Source: Prescottella sp. R16
GTDB lineage: Bacteria; Actinomycetota; Actinomycetes; Mycobacteriales; Mycobacteriaceae
NCBI RefSeq assembly: GCF_030656875.1
Contig: NZ_CP130943.1
Span: 3,844,001-3,908,000, forward strand
DNA length: 64,000 nt
Direction of reading: 5' to 3'
A model generated the notes under the pieces. The model was given only the letters and a program-made list of their open reading frames with translations, was not told where the DNA came from and searched no databases. The position numbers and the translations under genes were made by a program. Shown one piece after another: positions 54,208 through 63,211 of this stretch. Each line of letters starts with the position of its first letter. Positions within the stretch are counted from its first letter, which is position 1.

Positions 54208-54741
54208 TCAGTCCAGCCCGAGGTCCCCGAGTCCGAGGAGCGAGCGGTACTCGAGTCCTTCGGCGGCGATGACGGCGTCGGCGCCGGTGGCGCGGTCGAC
54301 GACGGTGGCGACGCCGACGACGGTGGCGCCGGCGTCACGCAGGGCCTTGACCGCGGTGAGCGGCGAGTTGCCGGTAGTGGTGGTGTCCTCGACGACGAGG
54401 ACGCGTTTGCCGACGATGTCGGGGCCTTCGATCTGGCGCTGCATGCCGTGGGCCTTGGCGGCTTTGCGGACGACGAAGGCGTCGATGGGGCGGCCGGGGG
54501 CGTGCATGACGGCCATGGCGACGGGGTCGGCGCCCATGGTGAGGCCACCGACGGCGTCGAAGTCCCAGTCGGCGACGAGGTCGCGGAGCAGGGAACCGAT
54601 GAGGGGGGCGGCGCGGTGGTGCAGGGTGGCGCGGCGCAGGTCGACGTAGTAGTCGGCTTCCTTGCCGGAGGACAGGGTCACCTTTCCGTGCACTACCGCC
54701 AGGTCGCGTACCAGCGTCGCGAGCTCGTCGCGATCGGTCAT
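54208..54741 (-). CDS. pyrE: Orotate phosphoribosyltransferase
   Basis: A 177-residue enzyme making OMP from orotate and PRPP. KVTLSSGKEADYYVDLRRATLHH is the catalytic/orotate region, and RVLVVEDTTTTGNSPL the PRPP loop. Matches M. tuberculosis PyrE (179 residues). ATG 54741 has GGGAG 8 nt upstream; an ATG five codons earlier is possible. Confidence 0.95.
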   Translation of the reverse strand: MTDRDELATLVRDLAVVHGKVTLSSGKEADYYVDLRRATLHHRAAPLIGSLLRDLVADWDFDAVGGLTMGADPVAMAVMHAPGRPIDAFVVRKAAKAHGMQRQIEGPDIVGKRVLVVEDTTTTGNSPLTAVKALRDAGATVVGVATVVDRATGADAVIAAEGLEYRSLLGLGDLGLD

Positions 54742-54826
54742 CTGCCGTTCTCCCATCACCGTGTCGGGCAGTCTTTCGGTCGTGTCGAAGCCTAGCGAGA
54801 AAGCCACGTCACAACGTTCCCGGGCC

Positions 54827-55426
54827 TCAGGCGGCGAGATCGGTGGTGGCTCTGTCGGGTGCGTCGCTGTCGGGAGTGCCGGTGTCGGGGACGGCGAGGA
54901 GTGGGGCTTCGAATAGGGGTGCTTCCGCGAGTCCGGACCATTTTCCGAGGAGATTCGTGGGGAAGGTGGCCAGTGCCCGGTTGTGGTTGCGGGCCTGGTC
55001 GTTGTAGACGCGGACCGCGCCGGTGAGCCGCTGTTCGGTGAGGTCGAGTTCGTGGGCGGGGCGGACGAACGCCCAGTCGTTGGCGAGCTGCGGGTAGCGT
55101 CGGCCGGTCGTGAGGACGGACTGCAGCGCCTCGGTGAGGGCTTTCTCGGCGCCGGCCTGCCGGCTGAGGTCGAGGTTCTCCTCGCGGATGCGCATGGCGA
55201 GGGAGCGGGCGCCGGTGACGGGGGCGATGAAGTCGCGGCCGACGATGTCCGCGGCGGCGAGGATCAGGCCGGGGATGTATTCGTAGCGTCGGTCGAGTTC
55301 GGTGTGGACGAGACGGAGGGAGGTCTCGACGTTCGACGCGTCACGTCGAAGCCCGCGGACCACCGACATCGTCCACGCAACACCCGCACCGATGAGGACA
55401 AGAACAACAAGCGACACGACAACCAC
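54827..55426 (-). CDS. LemA-like membrane protein
   Basis: A protein of about 199 residues with an N-terminal span (VVVSLVVLVLIGAGVAWTMSVV) and a long coiled-coil helical domain (ASNVETSLRLVHTELDRRYEYIPGLILAAADIV ... VRVYNDQARNHNRALATFPTNLLGKW), the LemA ending. Function unknown in actinobacteria. Start uncertain: GTG 55426 is used but has no ribosome binding site. Confidence 0.78.
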   Translation of the reverse strand: MVVVSLVVLVLIGAGVAWTMSVVRGLRRDASNVETSLRLVHTELDRRYEYIPGLILAAADIVGRDFIAPVTGARSLAMRIREENLDLSRQAGAEKALTEALQSVLTTGRRYPQLANDWAFVRPAHELDLTEQRLTGAVRVYNDQARNHNRALATFPTNLLGKWSGLAEAPLFEAPLLAVPDTGTPDSDAPDRATTDLAA

Positions 55427-55484
55427 AGCAGCGGAATCTACTAAGACGACGCGCTCATAGCCATCCCGTGTGGTTCCGGGCCGG

Positions 55485-56180
55485 TCAGGTGGCCGATTCG
55501 TGCTCGTCGAACGACTCGTGCGCCACCGGACGCCCGGGATCGTGGACTGCGGCGGCGGGAGGCTGCAGGGTGGTGGCCGGCGGCAGGACCCGCAGCATGC
55601 CGGACAGTCGGGCGACGGTTTCGATCGCGGCGTCCCAGTCGCGGCCCGAGCTGCCGATCGGCAGCGAGCCGAGGGTCCATTCGCCCTCGCTCCACAGCAT
55701 CTGCAGCTGCGGCGGCACGGACTCGGTGAACGACACCATGCGCTGGTCGCACACGCGGCGGGCGATCTCGAGGTCGGTCGCGAACACGACGCGGGGGCCG
55801 ATCGCGCCGAGCAGGTTGAGGTCGGCGTCGCGCGGCGGCGGCGTCGACTTGAGCCGCAGGTCGATGTCGACGTCCGAGCCGATGCTCCGGTGTACCGCGA
55901 CGATGGTCGCCGATTCCTCGAGGTCGAACAGCACGAACGAGTCGCCGCGCCGGACGCCCCGCACGACGTCGAGCGCGGCGAGGTATTCCTGGTTGGCGAG
56001 GGCCGCGCGATGCCACCGCGACGGCAGTTCCTCGTCGGCGGTGACGTACGTGTAGCCCTGCGCCTTCGCCCAGATCTCGCGGACGCGACCGGTCTGGTCG
56101 CGTCGCGTGCGATCGACGTAGAGCAGTGCCACAGCACCCACGAGCGCTATCGCTGCCAGTCCGAACCACATAGCCGTCAT
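55485..56180 (-). CDS. Membrane-anchored protein (Rv0383c-like)
   Basis: A 231-residue protein with an N-terminal span (WFGLAAIALVGAVALLYVD) and a soluble domain of unknown fold. Neighbourhood (pyrE, LemA, clpB region) matches Rv0383c. TAGGCT (56189-56194) lies 8 nt before the ATG; leaderless. Confidence 0.72.
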   Translation of the reverse strand: MTAMWFGLAAIALVGAVALLYVDRTRRDQTGRVREIWAKAQGYTYVTADEELPSRWHRAALANQEYLAALDVVRGVRRGDSFVLFDLEESATIVAVHRSIGSDVDIDLRLKSTPPPRDADLNLLGAIGPRVVFATDLEIARRVCDQRMVSFTESVPPQLQMLWSEGEWTLGSLPIGSSGRDWDAAIETVARLSGMLRVLPPATTLQPPAAAVHDPGRPVAHESFDEHESAT

Positions 56181-56233
56181 CAGGCCTCAGCCTAGCCACT
56201 CGACGGCCCGATTCGGGTATCCGGTGCCGCGCG

Positions 56234-57085
56234 TCAGTTCCCGAAGTGGGGAAGCGTGGTCCCGATGATCAGTTTTGCCGTGACCGTCCCGTTCTCGACG
56301 GCGTCGCCCTGGACCAGAACGGACTCGCCCGGCTTCAGATCGGCGACGGTCCGGGCCGTCAGCGAGACGAGTGTGGTGTCGTCGGTGGTGTGGACGGTGA
56401 CCTTCGATCCGCCGAGTCCGTCGAGGGTGAGGGTTCCCCCGTCGTTGGCGGTGATGGTGCCCATCGCGGTTCCGGCCTTGCCGATCAGTTCACCGACACC
56501 ACCGGGGACGCCCTCGAACGGGGAGGTGGTGTCCGGGGCGGCGGTGGGACCGGGGGTCTCGGTGGTGGGCGGCGGGGCGAGCCGGCCCGTGGTGGGTGCG
56601 GCGGCGGTCGGGGTGTCGTCGGAGCCGCCGCCCGTCAGCAGCAGGCCGACGATCAGCCCGAGCGCGAGCAGGACGACGCCGGCACCGACGGCCGCCCACA
56701 GCCCCACCTTGCGTCCCGGCTTCGGGTCGGGGGCCGGCTCGAAACCGGGCGGCTGCCCGGTCGGGGGCTGTCCGGGCGGCGGATAGCCACCGGCGCCGTA
56801 GTAGGTGGGGTACGCCTGGGTCGGGTCGGGTGGCACAGCCTGCGGGTCGAGCCGCGGATCGTAGATCGGGTAGGCCTGCGTCGGGTTCGGGGCCTGGCTG
56901 CCGTACGCCTGATACGGGTCGGGGGTGTGGTACTGCGTCGTCGGCTGGTCGGGCGTGCCGACCGCCCCCATCTCGCGGGTCGCATCGTCCGCCGGGCGCG
57001 CCCACTGCACGGTCTCGCCGGGGGTCTGCTCGGCCGGATCGTATGCGCGTTCCTGCGGGGTGCGCGGATCGTCGGGGTTCGTCAT
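56234..57085 (-). CDS. Pro-rich membrane protein with DUF5666-like domain
   Basis: A 283-residue protein. Residues 1-120 are disordered and rich in Pro, Gln, Tyr with the repeat P-[ND]-PTQAYP; one span (VGLWAAVGAGVVLLALGLIVGLLLTG, about 127-152); a Thr/Pro linker; and a small beta-barrel (GTAMGTITANDGGTLTLDGLGGSKVTVHT ... GESVLVQGDAVENGTVTAKLI) like DUF5666/OB-type domains outside the membrane. Function unknown. Confidence 0.78.
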   Translation of the reverse strand: MTNPDDPRTPQERAYDPAEQTPGETVQWARPADDATREMGAVGTPDQPTTQYHTPDPYQAYGSQAPNPTQAYPIYDPRLDPQAVPPDPTQAYPTYYGAGGYPPPGQPPTGQPPGFEPAPDPKPGRKVGLWAAVGAGVVLLALGLIVGLLLTGGGSDDTPTAAAPTTGRLAPPPTTETPGPTAAPDTTSPFEGVPGGVGELIGKAGTAMGTITANDGGTLTLDGLGGSKVTVHTTDDTTLVSLTARTVADLKPGESVLVQGDAVENGTVTAKLIIGTTLPHFGN

Positions 57086-57193
57086 GGCGCTGCTCCCATT
57101 CCGTCGGCCGTTCCGACCATCTCGATACGACCGGTTCCGGCCGACACCACAGCGTAGAGGCGGAGCCTGAGATCCGTCTGAAGCGTCGGCCGG

Positions 57194-57571
57194 CTATCCG
57201 CTGCGAAACTTCTCCATCTCGCGTCGTTCCCGCTTGGTGGGGCGGCCGGCGCCACGATCACGACGTGGGATCGCCGCGATCGTCTCCGGCGACGGTGGGG
57301 GCGGACTGTTGTCCTGGAAGCATTCGACGGCGATCGGCGGGCCCACCCGCTTGGCGATCGGCCGGACCACCACGACGATCCGTTCGACACCGGCGGCCCG
57401 CACCCGCACCTCGTCGCCCGGTGCGACCGCGGTGGACGCCTTCGCGGTGGCACCGTTGACGCGGACGTGCCCGGACCGGCACGCCGACGCGGACTGCGAT
57501 CGTGTCTTGAACAGGCGCACCGCCCACATCCAACTGTCGACGCGCGCGCTCTCGGGGCTCGGAGTGGTCAC
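57194..57571 (-). CDS. S4-domain RNA-binding protein (Hsp15-like)
   Basis: A 125-residue protein with an N-terminal S4 domain: RVDSWMWAVRLFKTRSQSASACRSGHVRVNGATAKASTAV, followed by a basic tail ending GRPTKRERREMEKF. Hsp15 homologues rescue stalled 50S subunits carrying nascent chains. TAGCCT (57579-57584) is 7 nt before the GTG; leaderless. Confidence 0.9.
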   Translation of the reverse strand: MTTPSPESARVDSWMWAVRLFKTRSQSASACRSGHVRVNGATAKASTAVAPGDEVRVRAAGVERIVVVVRPIAKRVGPPIAVECFQDNSPPPPSPETIAAIPRRDRGAGRPTKRERREMEKFRSG

Positions 57572-57578
57572 GCCGACC

Positions 57579-57584
57579 AGGCTA
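57579..57584 (-). promoter_or_regulatory. -10 hexamer for leaderless S4-protein gene
   Basis: TAGCCT on the minus strand, 7 nt from the GTG at 57571. Confidence 0.45.
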
Positions 57585-57738
57585 CCGATCGGGACGAACG
57601 TCCCCCGGGACGGGAAACGACCCGCTGGGCGGGACGGTCCGGTGCCCGGGTCCTCCGCACCGCCCTAGCGTGAAATTCGACGCCCGAAGGGTGGGACTCC
57701 GGGCCGTGTCGGCCCGCGCTCGTGGAAGGACTTTTCTC

Positions 57739-59355
57739 GTGAACGAACATTTGTCGGTGTCCGAGTCGTACGACGTGGTGGTGGTGGGTGCCGGTATCGC
57801 GGGACTGTATGCGGTGCACCGGTTTCGGCAACAGGGTCTGACGGTCCACGCGTTCGAGGCGGCGTCCGGGGTCGGCGGCGTGTGGTACTGGAACCGCTAC
57901 CCCGGTGCCCGCTGCGATGTGGAGTCCGTCGACTACTCGTACTCCTTCTCCCCCGAACTCGAGCAGGAATGGAACTGGAGCGAGAAGTACGCCACCCAAC
58001 CGGAGATCCTGAGCTATCTCGAACACGTCGCCGACCGGTTCGACCTGCGCCGCGACATCACCTTCGACACCCGCGTCACCTCCGCGGTCCTCGACGAGGA
58101 GACCCTGCGCTGGACGGTGCGCACCGATCGCGGTGACACCGTCTCGGCCCGGTTCTTCGTCACCGCCGCCGGACCGCTGTCGAACGCGAACACCCCGGCC
58201 TTCGACGGCCTGGACACGTTCTCCGGCAACATCTTCCACACCGCGCACTGGCCCCACGACGGTGTCGACTTCACCGGGCAGCGGGTCGGGGTGATCGGCA
58301 CCGGATCCTCCGGTATCCAGTCGATCCCGTTCATCGCCGAACAGGCCGACAAGCTGTTCGTCTTCCAACGGTCCGCGAACTACAGCGTCCCCGCCGGCAA
58401 CACGGCCCTCGACGACGCCACCCGCGCCGAACAGAAAGCGAACTACGCCGAACGCCGGCGCCTGTCGTGGGAGTCCGGCGGCGGCTCCCCGCACCGCGCC
58501 TACCCCAAGAACGCGCTCGAGGCGTCCGAGGACGAACGTCGCGGCGTCTACGAGGAACGGTGGAAGCTCGGCGGCGTCCTGTACTCCAAGGCCTTCCCCG
58601 ACCAGCTCACCGACCAGGCCGCGAACGACACCGCCCGCACATTCTGGGAGGACAAGGTCCGCGCCGTCATCGACGACCCCGCGGTCGCCGACCTGCTGAT
58701 CCCCACCGACCACGCGATCGGCGCCAAACGCATCGTCACCGACAGCGGCTACTACGAAACCTACAACCGCGACAACGTCGAACTCGTCGACCTCAAGACC
58801 ACCCCGATCGTGTCGATCGACGCCACCGGCCTGAACACCACCGCCGCCCACTACGACCTCGACGCGATCGTCCTCGCCACCGGGTTCGACGCCATGACCG
58901 GCTCACTCGACAAACTCGAGATCGTCGGCCGCGGCGGACAGACCCTGAAGGACAAGTGGGCCACCGGCCCCGAAACCTACCTCGGACTCGGCATCGACGG
59001 CTTCCCCAACTTCTTCAACCTCACCGGCCCCGGCAGCCCCTCGGTGCTGGCGAACATGGTGCTGCACTCCGAACTGCACGTGAACTGGGTCGCCGACGCC
59101 ATCGCCTACCTCGACGACCGCGGCGCCACCGCCATCGAAGGCACCCCCGACGCCGTCGCCGACTGGGGCGAGGAATGCCGCACCCGCGCCGAAGCCTCAC
59201 TGCTGAACACCGCGAACTCCTGGTACCTCGGCGCCAACATCCCCGGCCGCCCCCGCGTGTTCATGGCCTTCCTCGGCGGCCTCGCCGTCTACCGCCGAAT
59301 CATCGGCGAAGTCGCCGAATCCGGCTACAAGGGCTTCGCGATCCTCGAAGGGTAG
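57739..59355 (+). CDS. Flavin Baeyer-Villiger monooxygenase
   Basis: A 538-residue class B flavoprotein monooxygenase turning ketones into esters or lactones with NADPH and O2. FAD motif GAGIAG (17-22), the Baeyer-Villiger fingerprint FSGNIFHTAHWP (161-172) and NADPH motif GTGSSG (187-192) are intact. Overall resembles cyclohexanone/cycloalkanone monooxygenases of Rhodococcus. No lactonase or alcohol dehydrogenase neighbours. GTG start with AAGGA 9 nt upstream; the longer upstream frame is non-coding. Confidence 0.93.
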   Translation: MNEHLSVSESYDVVVVGAGIAGLYAVHRFRQQGLTVHAFEAASGVGGVWYWNRYPGARCDVESVDYSYSFSPELEQEWNWSEKYATQPEILSYLEHVADRFDLRRDITFDTRVTSAVLDEETLRWTVRTDRGDTVSARFFVTAAGPLSNANTPAFDGLDTFSGNIFHTAHWPHDGVDFTGQRVGVIGTGSSGIQSIPFIAEQADKLFVFQRSANYSVPAGNTALDDATRAEQKANYAERRRLSWESGGGSPHRAYPKNALEASEDERRGVYEERWKLGGVLYSKAFPDQLTDQAANDTARTFWEDKVRAVIDDPAVADLLIPTDHAIGAKRIVTDSGYYETYNRDNVELVDLKTTPIVSIDATGLNTTAAHYDLDAIVLATGFDAMTGSLDKLEIVGRGGQTLKDKWATGPETYLGLGIDGFPNFFNLTGPGSPSVLANMVLHSELHVNWVADAIAYLDDRGATAIEGTPDAVADWGEECRTRAEASLLNTANSWYLGANIPGRPRVFMAFLGGLAVYRRIIGEVAESGYKGFAILEG

Positions 59356-59383
59356 GTGTTCCGGTCACCCACAGCAGCATGCG

Positions 59384-59425
59384 AGGAAGGGGCGGAGCGG
59401 ATCGACATCCGCTCCGCCCCTTCCT
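59384..59425. terminator. Convergent stem-loop terminator
   Basis: Perfect 19-bp arms AGGAAGGGGCGGAGCGGAT (59384-59402) and complement (59407-59425) with loop CGAC, between the monooxygenase and sulfatase genes. Strong GC hairpin without a U-run. Confidence 0.8.
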
Positions 59426-59466
59426 GTTCGATCAAGGTCAGCCCTGATCTCCCGGAGCGGAGCCGC

Positions 59467-61707
59467 TCACTGCGACGCCAGTGCCGTTTGCAGTACCGCG
59501 TCCTCGTCATGGTTCGATTCCCCACCGAGCTCCACACGAACGGAGTGAACGACGCCGTCGATCCGATCGTCGCGGTCGTAGTCACCCGACAACGGGACTC
59601 CGTGGCCCCGCCCGATCGTGAACAATCCCGTGCCGCCGATGTAGAACGCGGTGGACGACTCCAGGCGCCCGCTGCCCATCTCGACGCCGTCGACGGACAA
59701 TCGGACGTCGGCACCCTTCCCGAGGCCTCCTCCGTCGTAGTCGAAGCGCATGGCGATCTCGTGCGGGCCGGCGGGAACCGGCAGCATGCTGTCGACCTTC
59801 CATACCTGCAGATCCGCGATGCTGTGGCAGTAGACGAGCCGCCCCCGGTGGAGGTACAGACTCCACCCGCCGTCCGGCCGTGCCCCCTGGGCGACGAGAA
59901 CGCCGGTGCTGTCGGCGGACGCGAGCGTGACCCGTACCGAGATCGTGTGCGACCGGTTGAGGACCTTGATCGCGGCATCGGGCAGCAGCGGGGGCATCGA
60001 GCCCGGATACTCGACGACCTCGGCCGAGTTCCGGTCGGGCAGCCCTTCACGCATTCGCTGCATCCGGTTGTTGTCCAGCAGAACCTGATTCGCCCCGGCA
60101 ACCGAATCGAAGAGAGCCTTCAGTTCCGCGAGCTTCTCGGGATGCGACGCCGCGACGTCGTTCGCCTGCGTCCAGTCGCTGTTCGTGTCGTACAGCTCCC
60201 ACACGTCGTCCTCGAACGGCCGGTCCGCCGATGCGGCCTGCATGGGGATGCGGTGCGGGGTGCAGGCGACCCATCCGTTGTCGTAGATTCCGCGGTTCCC
60301 GAACACCTCGAAGTACTGGGTGGTGCGGCGGTCCGGGGCGGCCGCATCGTCGAAGCTGTACAGCATCGAGACACCGTCCATCGGCTGCTGCTCCACGCCG
60401 TTCACGACACGGGGTGGAGCAATCCCCGCCGCCTCCAGAACGGTCGGCGCGATGTCGGACACGAAGTGCCAGTGACTGCGTATTTCACCGGTGGACTCGA
60501 TGCCCTCGGGCCAGTGCACGATCAGCGGATTGCGCGTACCGCCGTAGTGCGACGCCACCTGCTTCACCCACTGGTACGGCGTGTCCATCGCGAGTGCCCA
60601 GCCGAAGGGGTACTGCGGGGCGGTCGTCGGTCCGCCGAGTTCGTCGGCACGCTCGAGGATCCGAGCGGCACTGTCCCGCATGCCGTTGAAGAGAATCCCC
60701 TCGTTGGCCGTGCCGGTGATACCGCCTTCCGCCGAAGCTCCGTTGTCCCCGAGCATGTAGAAGACGAGGGTGTTGTCGAGGATGTCCATCTCTGAGAGCG
60801 CCTCGACGATGCGACCGACCTGGGCATCGGTGTGCTCGGCGAACCCGGCATAGAGTTCCATCAGCAGGGCCGCCGCCCGCCGCTCGTCCTCCCCCAGGGT
60901 GTCCCACTCGGGGACCAGGTCGAGCCACGGTGTCATCTCTCCGTCCTCGGGCACGACGCCCAAGTCCTTCTGCTGCTCGAGCGTAATCTCCCGCTGCCGG
61001 TTCCACCCGTGGTCGAATCGACCGGAATACTTGTCCCGCCACTGTTTCGGCACCTGTAGGGGCGAATGCGTGGCCCCTAGCGCGAGGTAGGCGAAGAACG
61101 GCTTGTCCGGCGCCACCGCCTGCCCACACTCGATCCACTCCACCAGCCGGTCGGCGAGATCTTCCGACAGGTGGTAGCCGTCCTCCGGCGTGGACGGGCA
61201 GTCGACCGGTGTCACCCCGTCGTAGAGCGCGGGGTAGTACTGGTCCGTCGACCCACCGAGGAATCCGTAGAACCGCTCGAAGCCCTCGCCGGTCGGCCAG
61301 CGGTCGAAGGGGCCGGCCGGACCGGTTTCCGCGCCCGGCGCCTGATGCCACTTGCCGAACGCCGCGGTGCTGTATCCGTGGTCCTTCAGGATCGCCGCGA
61401 CCGTTGCCGCGCTCTCCGGACGAATGCAGTTGTACCCGGGGTCCGAACTGACGAAGTTGGTGACCGTACCGAATCCCACCGCGTGCGGGTTTCTGCCCGT
61501 CATGAGGGACGCACGGGTCGGCGAACACAATGCGGTCGTATGAAACCTGTTGAACCGAAGGCCTCCTGCGGCCAGTCGTTCCGCGGTCGGCATCTCGATC
61601 GGCCCGCCGAACGGCGACGGCGCACCGAAGCCCATGTCGTCGACGAGCACCACCAGCACATTGGGTGCCCCGGCGCGCTTCCGACCGTGACCTGACGACT
61701 CCGACAT
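59467..61707 (-). CDS. Arylsulfatase (formylglycine type)
   Basis: A 746-residue sulfatase without signal peptide. Metal site NVLVVLVDDMGFG (Asp23/24); catalytic signature C61-S-P-T-R-A-S-L-M-T-G-R, where Cys61 would become formylglycine; GKWH and HSPLQVP complete the site. A C-terminal beta-sandwich (about 600-740, VRVTLASADSTGVLVAQGARPDG) is as in AtsA-type actinobacterial enzymes. It needs a formylglycine-generating enzyme, not in the window. ATG has GGAGGGAG upstream. Divergent TetR gene with a shared operator. Confidence 0.93.
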   Translation of the reverse strand: MSESSGHGRKRAGAPNVLVVLVDDMGFGAPSPFGGPIEMPTAERLAAGGLRFNRFHTTALCSPTRASLMTGRNPHAVGFGTVTNFVSSDPGYNCIRPESAATVAAILKDHGYSTAAFGKWHQAPGAETGPAGPFDRWPTGEGFERFYGFLGGSTDQYYPALYDGVTPVDCPSTPEDGYHLSEDLADRLVEWIECGQAVAPDKPFFAYLALGATHSPLQVPKQWRDKYSGRFDHGWNRQREITLEQQKDLGVVPEDGEMTPWLDLVPEWDTLGEDERRAAALLMELYAGFAEHTDAQVGRIVEALSEMDILDNTLVFYMLGDNGASAEGGITGTANEGILFNGMRDSAARILERADELGGPTTAPQYPFGWALAMDTPYQWVKQVASHYGGTRNPLIVHWPEGIESTGEIRSHWHFVSDIAPTVLEAAGIAPPRVVNGVEQQPMDGVSMLYSFDDAAAPDRRTTQYFEVFGNRGIYDNGWVACTPHRIPMQAASADRPFEDDVWELYDTNSDWTQANDVAASHPEKLAELKALFDSVAGANQVLLDNNRMQRMREGLPDRNSAEVVEYPGSMPPLLPDAAIKVLNRSHTISVRVTLASADSTGVLVAQGARPDGGWSLYLHRGRLVYCHSIADLQVWKVDSMLPVPAGPHEIAMRFDYDGGGLGKGADVRLSVDGVEMGSGRLESSTAFYIGGTGLFTIGRGHGVPLSGDYDRDDRIDGVVHSVRVELGGESNHDEDAVLQTALASQ

Positions 61708-61823
61708 TGCATCTCCCTCCACTACATCAACTTCCGGACCGGTTACCCGTAGGTCGACCACCGGTCCGGGAAACGACGAGCCACCCGTGCCGAGCTTTGA
61801 CCGGGCACGCCACCGAAATCCGG

Positions 61824-61841
61824 TGTACACAAGTGTGTACA
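61824..61841. promoter_or_regulatory. TetR operator between sulfatase and regulator
   Basis: Perfect inverted repeat TGTACAC (61824-61830) and GTGTACA (61835-61841) with spacer AAGT, in the 206-bp divergent region. Placed to control both genes. Confidence 0.7.
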
Positions 61842-61900
61842 TCGTAGGTATGCCGCACCTGTTGTCAAGGGCAGAAAGCGATTACGCGCGGAGGGCTGGC

Positions 61901-61906
61901 TACGCT
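61901..61906 (+). promoter_or_regulatory. -10 hexamer for leaderless TetR gene
   Basis: TACGCT, 7 nt before the ATG at 61914. A GGAGGT also overlaps this spacer, so leadered translation is possible too. Confidence 0.4.
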
Positions 61907-61913
61907 GGAGGTC

Positions 61914-62471
61914 ATGCCGCGATCCTCAGATACGAGTCGTCCGTCGGGCCCGGACGAGGCCCGGGCCGCAATCCTCCGGGCGGCCGCTGCTCGACTGGCA
62001 CGCCACGGGTCCGGCGCCGCGCTCCGCGACATCGCAGAGGACGCCGGCGTCAACCTCGGCCTGATTCACCGCTACGTCGGACGGAAGGACGACCTCATCC
62101 GAGCCGTCCTGAACGATCGCACGGCGGTCACGGCGGCAGCCAGTTCTGCACCGGATGCCGCAGAAGCCGTTCGGCGGATCTACGAGAGCGGCGCCGACAA
62201 CGAGACCTACGTCCGCATCGTCGCCTGGTTGCTACTGGAGGACGGGAGCGACGAACTCCTTCCCGACACGTTTCCGACCCTGGACGCCATCCGGAGCCGG
62301 ATCGATCGTGATTCGCCGCAGGAACTCGGGCTCATCGCAGCCCTCGTCATGCTGTACGGATGGACGATCTTCGGCGAACGCATCCTCGAGAGCTTCGGCC
62401 GGTCGGAAGCCGAGAAAGACGACGTCTACCGGAATCTCACCGAGCTCGCCGCCGGACTCGTCGAGCGGTAG
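61914..62471 (+). CDS. TetR-family repressor of the sulfatase gene
   Basis: A 185-residue regulator with HTH ILRAAAARLARHGSGAALRDIAEDAGVNLGLIHRYVGRKDDLIRAVL (20-66). The C-terminal ligand domain is unclassified. Divergent from the sulfatase with a perfect operator in between, so the sulfatase substrate or product may be its inducer. Confidence 0.92.
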   Translation: MPRSSDTSRPSGPDEARAAILRAAAARLARHGSGAALRDIAEDAGVNLGLIHRYVGRKDDLIRAVLNDRTAVTAAASSAPDAAEAVRRIYESGADNETYVRIVAWLLLEDGSDELLPDTFPTLDAIRSRIDRDSPQELGLIAALVMLYGWTIFGERILESFGRSEAEKDDVYRNLTELAAGLVER

Positions 62472-62575
62472 CCCCGGCACGGGCTACCCGCCGAGTATGC
62501 GGCCCCGAGACCGTGTGTCACCGACGGCTACCATCGGACCCCACACGATTCGGGTCCGACGGGGAGGTGACGGCG

Positions 62576-63154
62576 GTGACCGGCGCATCCGGCGACAGCG
62601 GTCTGCGGCTGAGTGACGACGAGCGCCTGCACGCACTGACCGCGATCGGCGAGCACTACGCGGCAGGACGATTGGACGTCGACGAGTTCTACGAGCGCAC
62701 CGGCAGCATCGCGGCTGCACGCACGCTCGACGGCGTGCAGCCGTCGTTCCGGGATCTGCCCGGTGGCGTACCCCTGCGCGCGGACAGCGGCGCCATCGTC
62801 AAGGTGCCGTTCACCGCCAGCGGTACGGCCGACGCTGCCGTACCGGCACCGCCGCAGAGCACGGAGACCGAACTCGCGTCACTGCTGCGGCGCGGCAAGT
62901 GGATCGAATCGCTCGACTGGCTCGTACTCGGACTCACCCTGGTGGCGTTCCTGATCCTGAACAACGTCGTCGACTGGGACTACGCGTGGGTGGTGTGGCC
63001 CAGCCTGATCGTCACGCTCGGCCTACCGCGGATGATCCTGGGGTTCAGCGACTCGGACGAGGAACTCTACGACGAGCTCAAGGAATCCGAGGACGAGTCG
63101 CGCAGGAAGCGGTTGCGCGAGGCCGCGGAGCGAATCAAGGAACTCGAGGCCTGA
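62576..63154 (+). CDS. DUF1707 (SHOCT-like) membrane protein
   Basis: A 192-residue protein. Residues 8-50 (LRLSDDERLHALTAIGEHYAAGRLDVDEFYERTGSIAAARTLDGV) are a DUF1707 domain; two spans follow (WLVLGLTLVAFLILNNVVDW, VVWPSLIVTLGLPRMILGF); the tail is an acidic coiled coil (SDEELYDELKESEDESRRKRLREAAERIKELE). Role unknown. GTG 62576 has GGGGAGG 8 nt upstream. Confidence 0.85.
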   Translation: MTGASGDSGLRLSDDERLHALTAIGEHYAAGRLDVDEFYERTGSIAAARTLDGVQPSFRDLPGGVPLRADSGAIVKVPFTASGTADAAVPAPPQSTETELASLLRRGKWIESLDWLVLGLTLVAFLILNNVVDWDYAWVVWPSLIVTLGLPRMILGFSDSDEELYDELKESEDESRRKRLREAAERIKELEA

Positions 63155-63156
63155 CG

Positions 63157-63202
63157 GCCCGTGCACCTTTCGGTAGCTGCAACTACCGAAAGGCGCACGG
63201 GC
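63157..63202. terminator. Convergent terminator, palindrome family C copy 2
   Basis: 20-bp arms (63157-63176, 63183-63202; GCCCGTGCACCTTTCGGTAG with one mismatch) and a 6-nt loop, between the DUF1707 and clpB genes. Shares GTGC-CCTT-CGG with 20681-20718. Confidence 0.75.
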
Positions 63203-63211
63203 GCGCAGCGC

